Origin: Methylobacterium hispanicum
GTDB lineage: Bacteria; Pseudomonadota; Alphaproteobacteria; Rhizobiales; Beijerinckiaceae
DNA length: 64,000 nt
Assembly (NCBI RefSeq): GCF_022179285.1
Contig: NZ_BPQO01000011.1
Coordinates: forward strand, 62,001 to 126,000
Direction of reading: 5' to 3'
Shown here: piece by piece, positions 44,738-53,391 of the stretch
Position numbering within the stretch: position 1 is the first letter of the stretch
Layout: each line of letters begins with the position of its first letter
The notes under the pieces: model-generated
What the model saw: only the letters and a program-made list of their open reading frames with translations
What the model was told of the DNA's origin: nothing
Databases searched by the model: none
Program-made: the position numbers and the translations under genes

Positions 44738-45151
44738 ATGGCCGTCCAGAGCAGAAGCGACGAACAGAACCGCGCCCTCCTGACGCGGCTCAAGCCCGAG
44801 CACGAGACCCTTCGGCGCGCCCACATCCGTTCGGAGGCGGATGCGGAGCGCGCCGCCGCGGAACTCGCCCGGCTCGAGGCTGAAATCCTCGACAAGTACG
44901 GCACCACCGACGTCGACGCGCTCCAGAGCCGCATCGAGGCCGGGTGGCGGCGCAACACCGAAGCCGTGGACGCCTACCAAGCCGAGCTGGTCCGCGTCCG
45001 CGACGCCGCCGCACGGCTCGAGGCCGAGGACAGGGCGATCGAAGCGATCCTGAGGCAGCCGGGCACCCGCATCGCCGATCTGGGCAGGCTCCTCGACGAG
45101 CGCCTCGGCGCCGTATCCGCGCTCGTGGACGACGTCGCCGGAGCGGCCTGA
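44738..45151 (+). CDS. Small coiled-coil protein, first gene of Mre11-Rad50-like operon
   Basis: The 137-residue protein (ATG 44738 behind GAGGG; ATG 44723 is also possible) is strongly helical with heptad-like spacing: AERAAAELARLEAEILDKYG, YQAELVRVRDAAARLEAEDR. It stops three bases before the next gene, which encodes a Rad50-like ATPase with a single short arm. It may supply the second coiled-coil arm or act as a partner. This role is inferred from position and composition. Confidence 0.6.
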   Translation: MAVQSRSDEQNRALLTRLKPEHETLRRAHIRSEADAERAAAELARLEAEILDKYGTTDVDALQSRIEAGWRRNTEAVDAYQAELVRVRDAAARLEAEDRAIEAILRQPGTRIADLGRLLDERLGAVSALVDDVAGAA

Positions 45152-45154
45152 GGC

Positions 45155-47068
45155 ATGCACGCGACGTCCGAACCGGGCGGGCTCTCCGAGCTGCTGCGGA
45201 CCTGCGCCCGCCTGTGCGCGCGCCGCGACGAACTCGTCGCCCTCGAGGCGGCGACCTGCGGGGAGGTGGCGCTCGCCAAGGGACGCCAGCTGATGCGTCC
45301 CGGCATCGAGAGTTTCATCGAGCGGCTGCAGGCCGATGCGCATCGGCGCAACGTCGGCAGCTACGAGGCGCTCCTGTCGCTGATCGCCCGCGAGGTCGTC
45401 CCGACCGCGGGGGAGGTCGGGCTCGAGCTCGGCGTGAAGCGCTCCCTGCCCGCCCTCGACATCTTCGTGCGCAAGCCGGAGGGCGGCCGTTCCGACATCT
45501 ACGAGGATCAGGGCGGCGCCCTGACGAACGCGGTCTCCACGGGGCTGCGCCTGATCGCGGCGGTCAAGTCGGGACGGCGCAAGATCGTCGTGTTCGACGA
45601 GACCGACTGCTGGATCAAGCCGGAGCGCGTCCGGAGCTACCTGGAGGTCGTCCACCAGACGGCCCGCGAGCTCTCGCTCCAGACCATCCTGATCTCGCAC
45701 CACGATCCGGCGTTCCTGCCCGAAGGCGTCCACTTGGCCCGCGTCGAGGGCATCCCCGACAGTCCCGAGGGCGTCCGGATCGAGAACGATCCGCGCCGGC
45801 ACGCCTGGACCGACGACGAGCCCGGCATGCGCTACATCCGCATGCGGAACGTGCAGTCCCACGTCGACGCGGTGTTGCACCTCTGCCCCGGAGTCACCGG
45901 CGTCTGCGGCGACAACAACCTCGGCAAGAGCATCGTGAACCGCGCGTTGCGCGCGGTCTTCCACGGCGAGGGTCGGGAGGGCCTCGTGCGCGATCGGGGG
46001 GCCGCGGAGGCCGTGGTCGAGATCGGTCTCGAGCACGGCCGGATCCTGCGGTACGTCCGGCGTCTCAAGGGCAACCCGATCCAGTGCTGGACGCTCCTGG
46101 AGCCCGACGGCACCGTCCACGAAGGATGCGACGCAGGCGGCCGCGACGTTCCGGCGTGGGTGGCCGAGAAGGTCGGAATCGCGGACGACGAGCATCATTT
46201 CCAGCGCCAGAAGCTCCCTACCTTCCTCCTCGACCGCGGGCCGGCGGACCGGGCCTCCGTCCTCTCGATCGGACGCGAGAGCGAACTCATCCGGGTCATG
46301 CAGGACCTCCAGAAGGCGGACGTGACGGCCGACGCCCGGACGGTGCGGGAGGGCGAGCGCACGGTCGCCGCGCTCCGCGAGCGCATCGCGAGGCTCTCGT
46401 CCGCACTGGCGCTGGAGGTGGACTGCGCCGCGCTGGTCGGCCGTGCCGAAGCCGTGCAGCGGGAGGCCGAGACGCTCCGCGGGATGGAGCGGGACGCCGC
46501 TGCCCTCGTGGCCGCACGAACCAGGTCGGCGGTCCGCTCGGCCGCCGTGGCGGTCCACGCCCGTCTGCCGGAAGCCGACGCGGCGGATGAGGCCCTCGCC
46601 GCCCTCGCCGAGACCGCGGCCTGCGACGAAGCCGCGAGATCGATGGCCGGTCTGCGCGCCCGCGCATCGGCCCTGCGGGAGCGGGCGCGCCTTCTCGCGA
46701 CCCTGCCCGACGACGTCCCGGCGCTGGAAGACGGAAGCGCGTGCGAGGCGCTCGTGCGCGGCATGCTGGCGGCCCGGGTGCGGGCATACCTGACGTCCGT
46801 CGGCGCCTGGGTCGGCAGCGGCCTCGCCGAGGCGCCCGAGCTGGGGACCGCGGCCGATGCCGCCGCCGACCTCGAGCGGCTGCGACAGGCCCGCCGGACC
46901 GCCCTGGCCGCCCATGAAGATCTCGCGGCGCTGCGGACGAAGCTCGTCGAGAACGAGCGCGCCTGCGCCGCCGCCATCCAGTCGCTCGGGGGACTCTGCC
47001 CGACCTGCGGCGCAGGCCTCGGGGACGCGAGCCACTTCCTGGCGCACGACATCGAAGACGCCGCATGA
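45155..47068 (+). CDS. Rad50/SbcC-like ABC ATPase with swapped lobe order
   Basis: In the 637-residue protein the usual C-terminal lobe comes first. About residue 117 is the signature-like EDQGGALTNAVSTGLRLIA, Walker B is KIVVFDETDCWI (about 143-154), and the H-switch is ILISHHD (about 178-184). The usual N-terminal lobe follows: MRYIRMRNVQSHVDAV, Walker A GDNNLGKS (about 252-259), and a Q-loop region with HHFQRQKLPTF. A coiled coil runs to a CPTC hook near residue 615, which is at the C-terminus, not in the middle. Normal Rad50 has Walker A at the N-terminus. The stop overlaps the Mre11-like gene (ATGA). I infer a DNA end-processing ATPase. Confidence 0.8.
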   Translation: MHATSEPGGLSELLRTCARLCARRDELVALEAATCGEVALAKGRQLMRPGIESFIERLQADAHRRNVGSYEALLSLIAREVVPTAGEVGLELGVKRSLPALDIFVRKPEGGRSDIYEDQGGALTNAVSTGLRLIAAVKSGRRKIVVFDETDCWIKPERVRSYLEVVHQTARELSLQTILISHHDPAFLPEGVHLARVEGIPDSPEGVRIENDPRRHAWTDDEPGMRYIRMRNVQSHVDAVLHLCPGVTGVCGDNNLGKSIVNRALRAVFHGEGREGLVRDRGAAEAVVEIGLEHGRILRYVRRLKGNPIQCWTLLEPDGTVHEGCDAGGRDVPAWVAEKVGIADDEHHFQRQKLPTFLLDRGPADRASVLSIGRESELIRVMQDLQKADVTADARTVREGERTVAALRERIARLSSALALEVDCAALVGRAEAVQREAETLRGMERDAAALVAARTRSAVRSAAVAVHARLPEADAADEALAALAETAACDEAARSMAGLRARASALRERARLLATLPDDVPALEDGSACEALVRGMLAARVRAYLTSVGAWVGSGLAEAPELGTAADAAADLERLRQARRTALAAHEDLAALRTKLVENERACAAAIQSLGGLCPTCGAGLGDASHFLAHDIEDAA

Positions 47069-48105
47069 CCGCCTGGACCGAACGACTGCCGGTGATCGAT
47101 GCGGGAGGCCTGCTGTTCATCGGCGACCCCCATCTCGGCTCGACCAAGCCAGGTCGGCGCAAGGACGTCGATTACGGCGCGACGGTGCTCGGCGCCGTCG
47201 CCCAGGCGATCGCGATCGCCGACGCCCGCCGGCTCGTCCCCGTCTTCCTGGGCGACATCTACGACCGCCCGTACGTCGAGGACGAGCGCCTGAAGACGCG
47301 CCTGACCCGCATCCTGGCCGGGTGCTGGACCACGCCGGTGACCAACACGGGCAACCACGACAAGGCCAACGACATGCTGGAGGATTGCGACAGCCTCGCG
47401 CTCCTCGCGGCGGGGGGCACGATCTCGGTCGTCCGCACGAGCGGCCCGGTCTGCGTCTACCGGATCGGCGAACTCCGGGTCGGGCTCGGCGCGACGCCAT
47501 ACGGGCAGACCATTCCCACGGACGTCCGGGACGCCTTCCCCGAGGTGGACACCGTGGTCTGGATCACCCACCACGACGTCGCGCTGGAGGGAGCCTACCC
47601 GGGAGCGCTCGTGCCGCACGCGATCGAGGGATGCGCGCTCGTCGTCAACGGCCACATGCACCTGCGCAAGCCGCTCGTCACCTGCGGACCCACCGTCTGG
47701 TTCAACACGGGCAACATCACCCAGACCGCGGTCGACGCGCTGGACCACGTTCCGACGGTCTTCGAACTGACGGGGGACTGCGAGATCGTCCCGCACGTCC
47801 TCGATCTTCCGACCGGAACGGACCTGTTCGATCTGACCGGCCTGCAGATCGCTCCGGCGAAACCGACCGCCATCGGCGAGCCGATCGCGCGATCGGTCGT
47901 CGAGGCCGCGCCGGCGAGCGCGTTCGTCGAGCTTCTGAAGAACCAAGCAACGCTGGAGATGGGCCGGTCGGGAGACGGATCCCTGTTGCGAGAGGCCATC
48001 CAGACCCGTTTCGAGGCGGACGACGTCCCACCGGAAGTCCGGGCCGCGATCCTCTCGCTCTGGGCCCGGGCGTCGGACCAGATTGGGGCAACCGCGGGGA
48101 ACTGA
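47065..48105 (+). CDS. Mre11/SbcD-like metallophosphoesterase nuclease
   Basis: The 346-residue protein has the phosphoesterase ligands of Mre11/SbcD: LLFIGDPHLGS (D-x-H), VFLGDIYDRPYV (GDxxD), VTNTGNHDKAND (GNHD), VVWITHHDVA (H), and LVVNGHMHLRK (GHxH). A 120-residue C-terminal part could cap the nuclease or bind the ATPase. It starts inside the 3' end of the Rad50-like gene, the normal pairing for an end-processing nuclease complex. The function in vivo is inferred from the family: it would cut DNA ends or hairpins with ATP. Confidence 0.85.
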   Translation: MTAWTERLPVIDAGGLLFIGDPHLGSTKPGRRKDVDYGATVLGAVAQAIAIADARRLVPVFLGDIYDRPYVEDERLKTRLTRILAGCWTTPVTNTGNHDKANDMLEDCDSLALLAAGGTISVVRTSGPVCVYRIGELRVGLGATPYGQTIPTDVRDAFPEVDTVVWITHHDVALEGAYPGALVPHAIEGCALVVNGHMHLRKPLVTCGPTVWFNTGNITQTAVDALDHVPTVFELTGDCEIVPHVLDLPTGTDLFDLTGLQIAPAKPTAIGEPIARSVVEAAPASAFVELLKNQATLEMGRSGDGSLLREAIQTRFEADDVPPEVRAAILSLWARASDQIGATAGN

Positions 48106-48117
48106 AGGGCGCCCGGA

Positions 48118-49080
48118 CTACGCCCGGGGAACCGGCCCGCTCAAGGACGCGAGCCGCTCCTCCGCCGCCAGGGCGCGCGCATCCAGGCCCTGGGCCACCG
48201 TCTCGGACATCGCCGCCCTCCGGACGGCCGCGGCGTCGGCGAGTTCCGCCCGCGCGAGCGTCGTGCAGGCCCAGGCCGAGAAAGCGGCCCGCATCTCGAC
48301 CGGGAATAGGCGCCGCACGTCCTCCAAGATGGCCTCCGCGGCGGCCATGTTGACCTCGGACCGGGGACGGACCTCATCCCAGCCGCCGCCCTGCGACCAC
48401 CGGGCGGCGAGATGGAACGCGATCGGGCCGTCGGGGGAGGCCTTCAGGAGCGGAACGCCGACGATCGCGTCGAGGCGCACGACCGGGCCGGCCTGGATCT
48501 GCACGGTCACGGGGCCGAACTCCGTGTCGATGGCGGCTCCGAAGCCGTAGGCCGCATGTCGCGGTCCCAGAGCCTCGATCTCCTGCCGCGAGAGCCATTT
48601 CGGCGCCTGACGGGCGACGTGTTCGACGTCCCTGTCGAGATCGGGAATCGTGGGCCGATCCTCCGCCCCCCGCCCCCGCGCGGCTCCCGCCTCGAGCCTG
48701 AGGCGGCCCGCACCGAGTGCGAGCACATGGGCTTCCTCGTCCGCCAACAGGCGTCGCGCGTCCGCCAAGGCCGTGACGAGAACGGGATGTTCACGGACGT
48801 CAGGGCTGCGCCGACCGGGGGTTCCCGATCCCGCCAGCCACCAATCCACCCCGCTCTCGAAGTAGGCCGGCGTCCAGGGCGCATCGAGACCTTTGCGCGT
48901 GATGTCGAGGAGGTACGTCCCCTCGAGGCTCGCCGCGCCTTGGATGCGGCCCGGCACCCAGACGGACAGAACCGCCTCCTCCGGCGAGCGGATCATCATC
49001 CGGACGAGGTTCCTTCCGTGCCCGGGAATCTCCAGATCGGGCTCGAACCACCGGATCTCGTCGCGGCGCTTGGTCTGCAT
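48118..49080 (-). CDS. Hypothetical protein
   Basis: The 320-residue protein (ATG 49080) starts MQTKRRDEIRWFEPDLEIPG and contains SVWVPGRIQGAASLEGTYLL, FGPVTVQIQAGPVVRLDAIV and a helical tail. There is no family I can name. It converges on the Mre11-like gene and ends 13 bases from it. No signal peptide or membrane segment is visible. Confidence 0.55.
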   Translation of the reverse strand: MQTKRRDEIRWFEPDLEIPGHGRNLVRMMIRSPEEAVLSVWVPGRIQGAASLEGTYLLDITRKGLDAPWTPAYFESGVDWWLAGSGTPGRRSPDVREHPVLVTALADARRLLADEEAHVLALGAGRLRLEAGAARGRGAEDRPTIPDLDRDVEHVARQAPKWLSRQEIEALGPRHAAYGFGAAIDTEFGPVTVQIQAGPVVRLDAIVGVPLLKASPDGPIAFHLAARWSQGGGWDEVRPRSEVNMAAAEAILEDVRRLFPVEMRAAFSAWACTTLARAELADAAAVRRAAMSETVAQGLDARALAAEERLASLSGPVPRA

Positions 49081-49200
49081 GGTGCGTCCTCCGTGGCTTC
49101 CGGGCTAACGAGGCTCGGCGCAACGCGCCAGCGCTTGTCCTTTGCAAGGAACCGCAGTGTCATCCCTCCGCCGGACGGGCGGGTTTTTCAGGAGAGCGAG

Positions 49201-49638
49201 ATGACGGGCTACTTCCACCGGTCGGGGCTCGTCGCGCGCGAGGAGATCGAGGGGCGTGTCCGGCAACTGCTGGCGAGCGCCGAGACGGATCCGAGGCCGG
49301 CCATCCTCGACGAGATCGACGTCCTGCTCCATGCCGCCCACGTCGATCCGGCGGTGGAGACCCGGACGGGCGCGATGCCGCTGTCGCGGGCCTACCGGAC
49401 CTTCCAGGGGTCCTCCGCCACGGTCTTCAAGGACGTGTTCGCCATCCCTTCCTACACCCGCTGCCGCGATGACGCGGAGGCGCTCGTGCGCGACATCGCC
49501 GGTCCCGGAACAGCCGCGGGCATCGCATCGGACGCGAGGGCCGAAGGTTGCGACGACCTGCTCGCGCTCCGCATCGTCCAGCGCTTCATGGACCCGGGGC
49601 GTCGCAACGTGCGGATCGCCCGACGCCTCGCGGCCTGA
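49201..49638 (+). CDS. Hypothetical protein
   Basis: The 145-residue protein (ATG 49201 after GGAGAGCG) is mostly helical: VAREEIEGRVRQLLASAETD, PAILDEIDVLLHAAHVDPAV, and a C-terminal LLALRIVQRFMDPGRRNVRI. No family recognised. A copy of ATTCCTTC follows its stop (49650-49657). Confidence 0.5.
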   Translation: MTGYFHRSGLVAREEIEGRVRQLLASAETDPRPAILDEIDVLLHAAHVDPAVETRTGAMPLSRAYRTFQGSSATVFKDVFAIPSYTRCRDDAEALVRDIAGPGTAAGIASDARAEGCDDLLALRIVQRFMDPGRRNVRIARRLAA

Positions 49639-49712
49639 GCGGCTCGGCCATTCCTTCTTGACGGACGAGCGCATCCACTCGATCGTTCGACGGGACGAAG
49701 GAACAGTACCGC

Positions 49713-50966
49713 ATGGCGCGCACAACTCTCACTCTGGCCGCGGCCGTCGCGGCGGCGTTCGCCGCGGCCACGGCCTCCGCGCAGAACGCGCCCGCCCCGC
49801 CGTCGGCGCAGGGCCCCGCTTCGCTCGCGCCCGCCACGTCGGCAGGTTCCGCGGAGCGGAGCGCCCGGAAGATCCGACGCCCGCAGCCTGCCGTCCCCGC
49901 CGCCGTATCCGCTCCGGCATCCCCCGATTCGATTCCGCGCGGTGCCGATGCGACGCCCCGGCGGCCGGGAGTCCCAGCCGGGGCGGCCACGCTCGCCGCC
50001 GCGCTGGCGCCGGATCTCCGCTCGTCGATCGGCGTCCAAAAGGCGATCTTCGTGCAGCGGTTCGTGGCCGAGAGCCTCTACCGGTTCGACCGCGACAACC
50101 GCAGGCTCGTCACCGCCGAGCAGCTCGCCCAGAACATCGCTCTGATGGAGAGGAACGTCCGCGAAGGCGCGGACCGGTGGTGGCGCGAGACCGACGGGGC
50201 GAAGGCCGGAAAGGTCGGCCGCGAAGATGCGCTCGCCGCGGCCGCCGAACAGTTCCGCAAGCAGACGGGCTTGGCCGCCGATCGGACCGAAACGCTCCAG
50301 CAGGCCGGCATCCGCGAAAGCTTCGAGCGCGGCGCGGCGCAGCAGTTCGCCCGCTTCGACGTCGACGGGAACGGGGTCGTCGACCGGTCCGAGGTGGATC
50401 TGCGCATCGCCGAGGAGATCGAGAGGATCGGGCGGTCGGCCCGCATCGCGAGAGCTCTCGTCGAGGACGGGACGCGCGGCCGCAAGGGCTACCTGGACCT
50501 CGACAAGGCGACGCTGGCGCTCGGAGAGGCCTTCGACGAGCTCGACGCGAACCGCGACGGTACTCTGGGGATGGAGGAGCTTCCCGCCGCGGCACGTGCG
50601 CCCGAGCCCAAGGCGCTCGCTGCCGCGAAGCCGCAACCCCAGCCCAGGACCGGCGCCGTCGCGGCCAAGCCTCCGGCCGCGATCGCCGCGGCGCCAAGCA
50701 GGCCCCCGGAGGCGCATCCGAAGACGCCGACTCCCAAGCAGGGCTCCACACCGGCCGCGTCGGCGCCCGCTCCGGATGCCCGATCCGGGGAAGCCACCGA
50801 CGCGGCGGTGGCGCGTCAAGCGGTCAAGGTCCGCCCGCAGCCGAATCCGAAGCCCGCGCCCGCGGCCGCCCGGCAGCCCGGCCCCGGTCCTTCCTTCTTC
50901 TCCGAGCCGCTCCCGAAGGTGCGCGGCTACGGCGTCACCGGGGCCTCGTCGACGGAAGCCCGTTAG
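49713..50966 (+). CDS. Exported EF-hand protein
   Basis: The 417-residue protein has an N-terminal signal peptide (ARTTLTLAAAVAAAFAAATASAQ). Two canonical calcium loops are present: DVDGNGVVDRSE (near residue 216) and DANRDGTLGMEE (near 276), plus a degenerate one (DRDNRRLVTAEQ, near 126). The last 130 residues are Ala/Pro/Lys-rich. It is likely a periplasmic or secreted calcium-binding protein. The start follows GAAGGAAC (49697-49704) at ribosome-binding-site distance. Its stop overlaps that of the convergent HD-GYP gene. Confidence 0.8.
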   Translation: MARTTLTLAAAVAAAFAAATASAQNAPAPPSAQGPASLAPATSAGSAERSARKIRRPQPAVPAAVSAPASPDSIPRGADATPRRPGVPAGAATLAAALAPDLRSSIGVQKAIFVQRFVAESLYRFDRDNRRLVTAEQLAQNIALMERNVREGADRWWRETDGAKAGKVGREDALAAAAEQFRKQTGLAADRTETLQQAGIRESFERGAAQQFARFDVDGNGVVDRSEVDLRIAEEIERIGRSARIARALVEDGTRGRKGYLDLDKATLALGEAFDELDANRDGTLGMEELPAAARAPEPKALAAAKPQPQPRTGAVAAKPPAAIAAAPSRPPEAHPKTPTPKQGSTPAASAPAPDARSGEATDAAVARQAVKVRPQPNPKPAPAAARQPGPGPSFFSEPLPKVRGYGVTGASSTEAR

Positions 50967-51910
50967 GCGGCGCAGGCCCCGGGGACCGGGGACGTTTCGG
51001 GCTGGGACGACAGGGCAGTCCGCAACGCGTCCGCCGAGATCCCGCCGACGACCGAGCCGTTCGGCTGCACGAGCGCCAGCAGGCGGACCTTCGCGCCTTC
51101 GCCGTCCATCTCGTAGAGCAGACGGGCGCCGCTCGCCTTGAGAACGAGCCCGTCCGGCAGTTCGCCGGGGCCGAAGTCGAGCATCGGGTCGGAAGCGACG
51201 TAGTCCCGCAGGGTGCGGATCTTCTCGCGCCGCGCCGCCGCGTCCCGACCGTTCGTCGCTTCCGCGGCGAGAGACGGGTCCGTGTCGAGCCGCAGGCGCA
51301 CGAAGACGCGGAGAAAGCCGGGATCGAAGGAACGGCGACCGAAGGCGGGCGAAGGGGCGTCGCCGCACATCGCAAGCAGCGCGTCCTCGGCGGCCATGGG
51401 GCCCTTGTAGGGGCGGCGGGCGGTGAGCGCCTCGTAGACGTCGGCGATCTGGACGATCCGCGCCGCGAAGGGAATGTCCTCGCCCTTGAGCGCATGGTAG
51501 CCGTACCCGTCGTACCTTTCGTGATGGTAGCGGGCGATCACGGCATGAAGGGGAGGCGCGCCTTCGACGGAAAGGAGTGCGGCTCCGTAGGCCGCATGCA
51601 GCCGCATCTCCTCCGCCTCCGCCGGATCGAGGCGGCCGGGCTTGTAGAGGATGGCGTCGTCGATCGCGATCTTGCCGATGTCGTGCAGCCGTGCGGCCTC
51701 GTAGATTTCGGCCGCCGTTCCGGGATCCACGTTCAGCGCCCTGGCGAGGTTCCAGGCCAGGAGGGCGACCGCGTAGGCGTGGTCCGCGACCTCGGGCCGC
51801 CGAGCCGCCTCCTCACGCGCGTAGAAGGCCTCCCGCTGACGCCACGCCGGGAGGGCTGCGGCCTGCTCGATCAGGACGCGCGCCGCATGGTTCTCGATTG
51901 CGCCTGACAA
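50963..51910 (-). CDS. HD-GYP domain phosphodiesterase-like protein
   Basis: The protein (about 315 residues from TTG 51910 behind GGAGGG) contains an HD-GYP core: ARLHDIGKIAIDDAILYKPG (HD), HHERYDGYGYH (with GYGY in place of GYP), and ARIVQIADVYEALTARRPYK. Such domains hydrolyse cyclic-di-GMP or related signals. A C-terminal beta-rich tail with LYEMDGEGAKVRLLALVQPN follows. The GYP motif deviates, so activity is uncertain. It is a cytoplasmic signalling protein without receiver domain. Confidence 0.82.
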   Translation of the reverse strand: MSGAIENHAARVLIEQAAALPAWRQREAFYAREEAARRPEVADHAYAVALLAWNLARALNVDPGTAAEIYEAARLHDIGKIAIDDAILYKPGRLDPAEAEEMRLHAAYGAALLSVEGAPPLHAVIARYHHERYDGYGYHALKGEDIPFAARIVQIADVYEALTARRPYKGPMAAEDALLAMCGDAPSPAFGRRSFDPGFLRVFVRLRLDTDPSLAAEATNGRDAAARREKIRTLRDYVASDPMLDFGPGELPDGLVLKASGARLLYEMDGEGAKVRLLALVQPNGSVVGGISADALRTALSSQPETSPVPGACAA

Positions 51911-52031
51911 GAGCCGCCCTCCGGTTGCCTGGGCATTGGAGCGGCTGTGGACGCAAGGCGCAAGCCGCGCCCCGGCCGGAGGGAGCGCCTCGGCTCCGTT
52001 CCTACGACGCCGCGCTTCCTGCGGGCGTGCT

Positions 52032-52247
52032 TCAGGCCGCGGGCTGCTCCGGAAGCCCGGCGTTCCGGCGCTCGCGGCCGATCTCGTCGAGCAGGAGGCC
52101 GAGGCGTTCGACTTCATCGACGGCCCCTTCCGCGACGGCTTGGTCGTGGGCTTCGACGATGTCCGCGATCTCCGCGGCGGTCATCGACGTGAGACGTTCT
52201 GCGCGCGGCGGCTGCTTCGGCCTGGGGAACTGCAAGACGATGCCCAT
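52032..52247 (-). CDS. Small hypothetical protein
   Basis: The 71-residue protein (ATG 52247) starts MGIVLQFPRPKQPP and has a helical core (SMTAAEIADIVEAHDQAVAE, VDEVERLGLLLDEIGRERR). The start motif VLQFPRP is common in small alphaproteobacterial proteins of unknown function. It is likely cotranscribed with the small membrane gene upstream. Confidence 0.5.
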   Translation of the reverse strand: MGIVLQFPRPKQPPRAERLTSMTAAEIADIVEAHDQAVAEGAVDEVERLGLLLDEIGRERRNAGLPEQPAA

Positions 52248-52257
52248 CGGTTGGCCC

Positions 52258-52536
52258 TCAAATCTGCAACAGGCCGGGAGAGGCCCAGAAAAATGCCGCG
52301 GCTCCGGCCGCCGAAACGGCATCGCATGCGAGGCGCAGGCCGGGATCGCGCCTATCGCGCGGACCTCGCAGCAGCACCGTCCCGAACGCGATCCCGAAGA
52401 CGGCCGCACACGGAACGGCGGCGGCGGCTGCGCCTGACAGGATCTGTCCGGCGAAAGCTCCCGTCGCGACGGCCGCAGCGGTGGCTGCCGCTTGTCCGAC
52501 GAGCTCGGTATCGATCCACGTCCTCGCAACTTCCAC
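52258..52536 (-). CDS. Small membrane protein
   Basis: The 92-residue protein (GTG 52536) has two hydrophobic segments (AAATAAAVATGAFAGQILSG, AVPCAAVFGIAFGTVLL) separated by a short loop, then a third weak one near the C-terminus. The frame is open upstream to 52659; the start is uncertain. Function unknown. Confidence 0.4.
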   Translation of the reverse strand: MEVARTWIDTELVGQAAATAAAVATGAFAGQILSGAAAAAVPCAAVFGIAFGTVLLRGPRDRRDPGLRLACDAVSAAGAAAFFWASPGLLQI

Positions 52537-52578
52537 GCAACCGACCTCCGACCGAAAGCCATCCTGCCCTAGGGGAAT

Positions 52579-52625
52579 GAAGGAATCGTTGTCCCAATCG
52601 GGCCATGTTGACGGAACATTCCTTC
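52579..52625. repeat. GAAGGAAT / ATTCCTTC inverted pair
   Basis: GAAGGAAT at 52579-52586 faces ATTCCTTC at 52618-52625, with 31 bases between. It lies in the divergent region between the small membrane gene (minus) and the gene starting at 52666 (plus), where a bidirectional operator could lie. It belongs to the GAAGGAA motif family. Confidence 0.45.
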
Positions 52626-52665
52626 GATGCGCTATTGGTTCCGCAGCGAAGGAGCGCACAGCCAG

Positions 52666-53391
52666 ATGTCAGTCCCCATGTATCACGGTACGGTCGCTTC
52701 GAAGAAGGGCGGGCTCGTCTTCGCTCCCGCCGGAACGCCGGGCGAACTCTCGTCGGCGCGCATCGGCGACGTCGCTGCGGCGCTCGCCTCCGTGATCGAC
52801 CTCGGAGGCCGCGAGATCCGCTGGTACGCCTGCGACGACTTCCGCAAACTCGGCCCCTCCGACGGACGGGTGGCGTTCCTCAACCCGCGCATGACCGACC
52901 TCCCCCGGGACGTCCTGCACCTCGCGGTCAACGTCGACCGCAAAGCCCTCAAGGCACCCTTCGAGGCGCTGGTCTGCGCGGTCGAGATCGCCGGCCGCTT
53001 CGTCGCGTTCGCCTCCGGACTCGGCGACTGCATCTCCCGTCCGGCGCTCGCCTGGGTCGCGGCCGCTGGCGCGATCGCGACGTCCCATCCCGATCTTTCC
53101 GTCCGGACCATCGCCCGCGGATCGACCAAGGGGCAGACGTCCGACGTCCAGTTCGCGCACGCCTATACGGCCACCGCCCTGAACCAGGAGTTCTCCCTGG
53201 CGGGTCTCGTGGCCGGACTGGCCGTCGCGCCCGACAAGGGGCTGAAGCGGCTCGTGGCGGACCTGGAGGCCATCAGGAAGAGCTTCGAGGTGGAGACCCT
53301 CCGGCTACCGGTCGCACCGGACGCTCTCGCGGCGCGCGTGCGCGTGGCAGCCTCGAACCTCCAGGCCGTCCCCGTCGATCTCGCGGCCTAG
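52666..53391 (+). CDS. Hypothetical protein
   Basis: The 241-residue protein (ATG 52666, preceded by GAAGGAGC) contains VPMYHGTVASKKGGLVFAPA, AALASVIDLGGREIRWYACD, and LAVAPDKGLKRLVADLEAIR. I do not recognise a family. An ATG at 52627 would add 13 residues. The stop overlaps that of the convergent MucR-like gene. Confidence 0.55.
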   Translation: MSVPMYHGTVASKKGGLVFAPAGTPGELSSARIGDVAAALASVIDLGGREIRWYACDDFRKLGPSDGRVAFLNPRMTDLPRDVLHLAVNVDRKALKAPFEALVCAVEIAGRFVAFASGLGDCISRPALAWVAAAGAIATSHPDLSVRTIARGSTKGQTSDVQFAHAYTATALNQEFSLAGLVAGLAVAPDKGLKRLVADLEAIRKSFEVETLRLPVAPDALAARVRVAASNLQAVPVDLAA

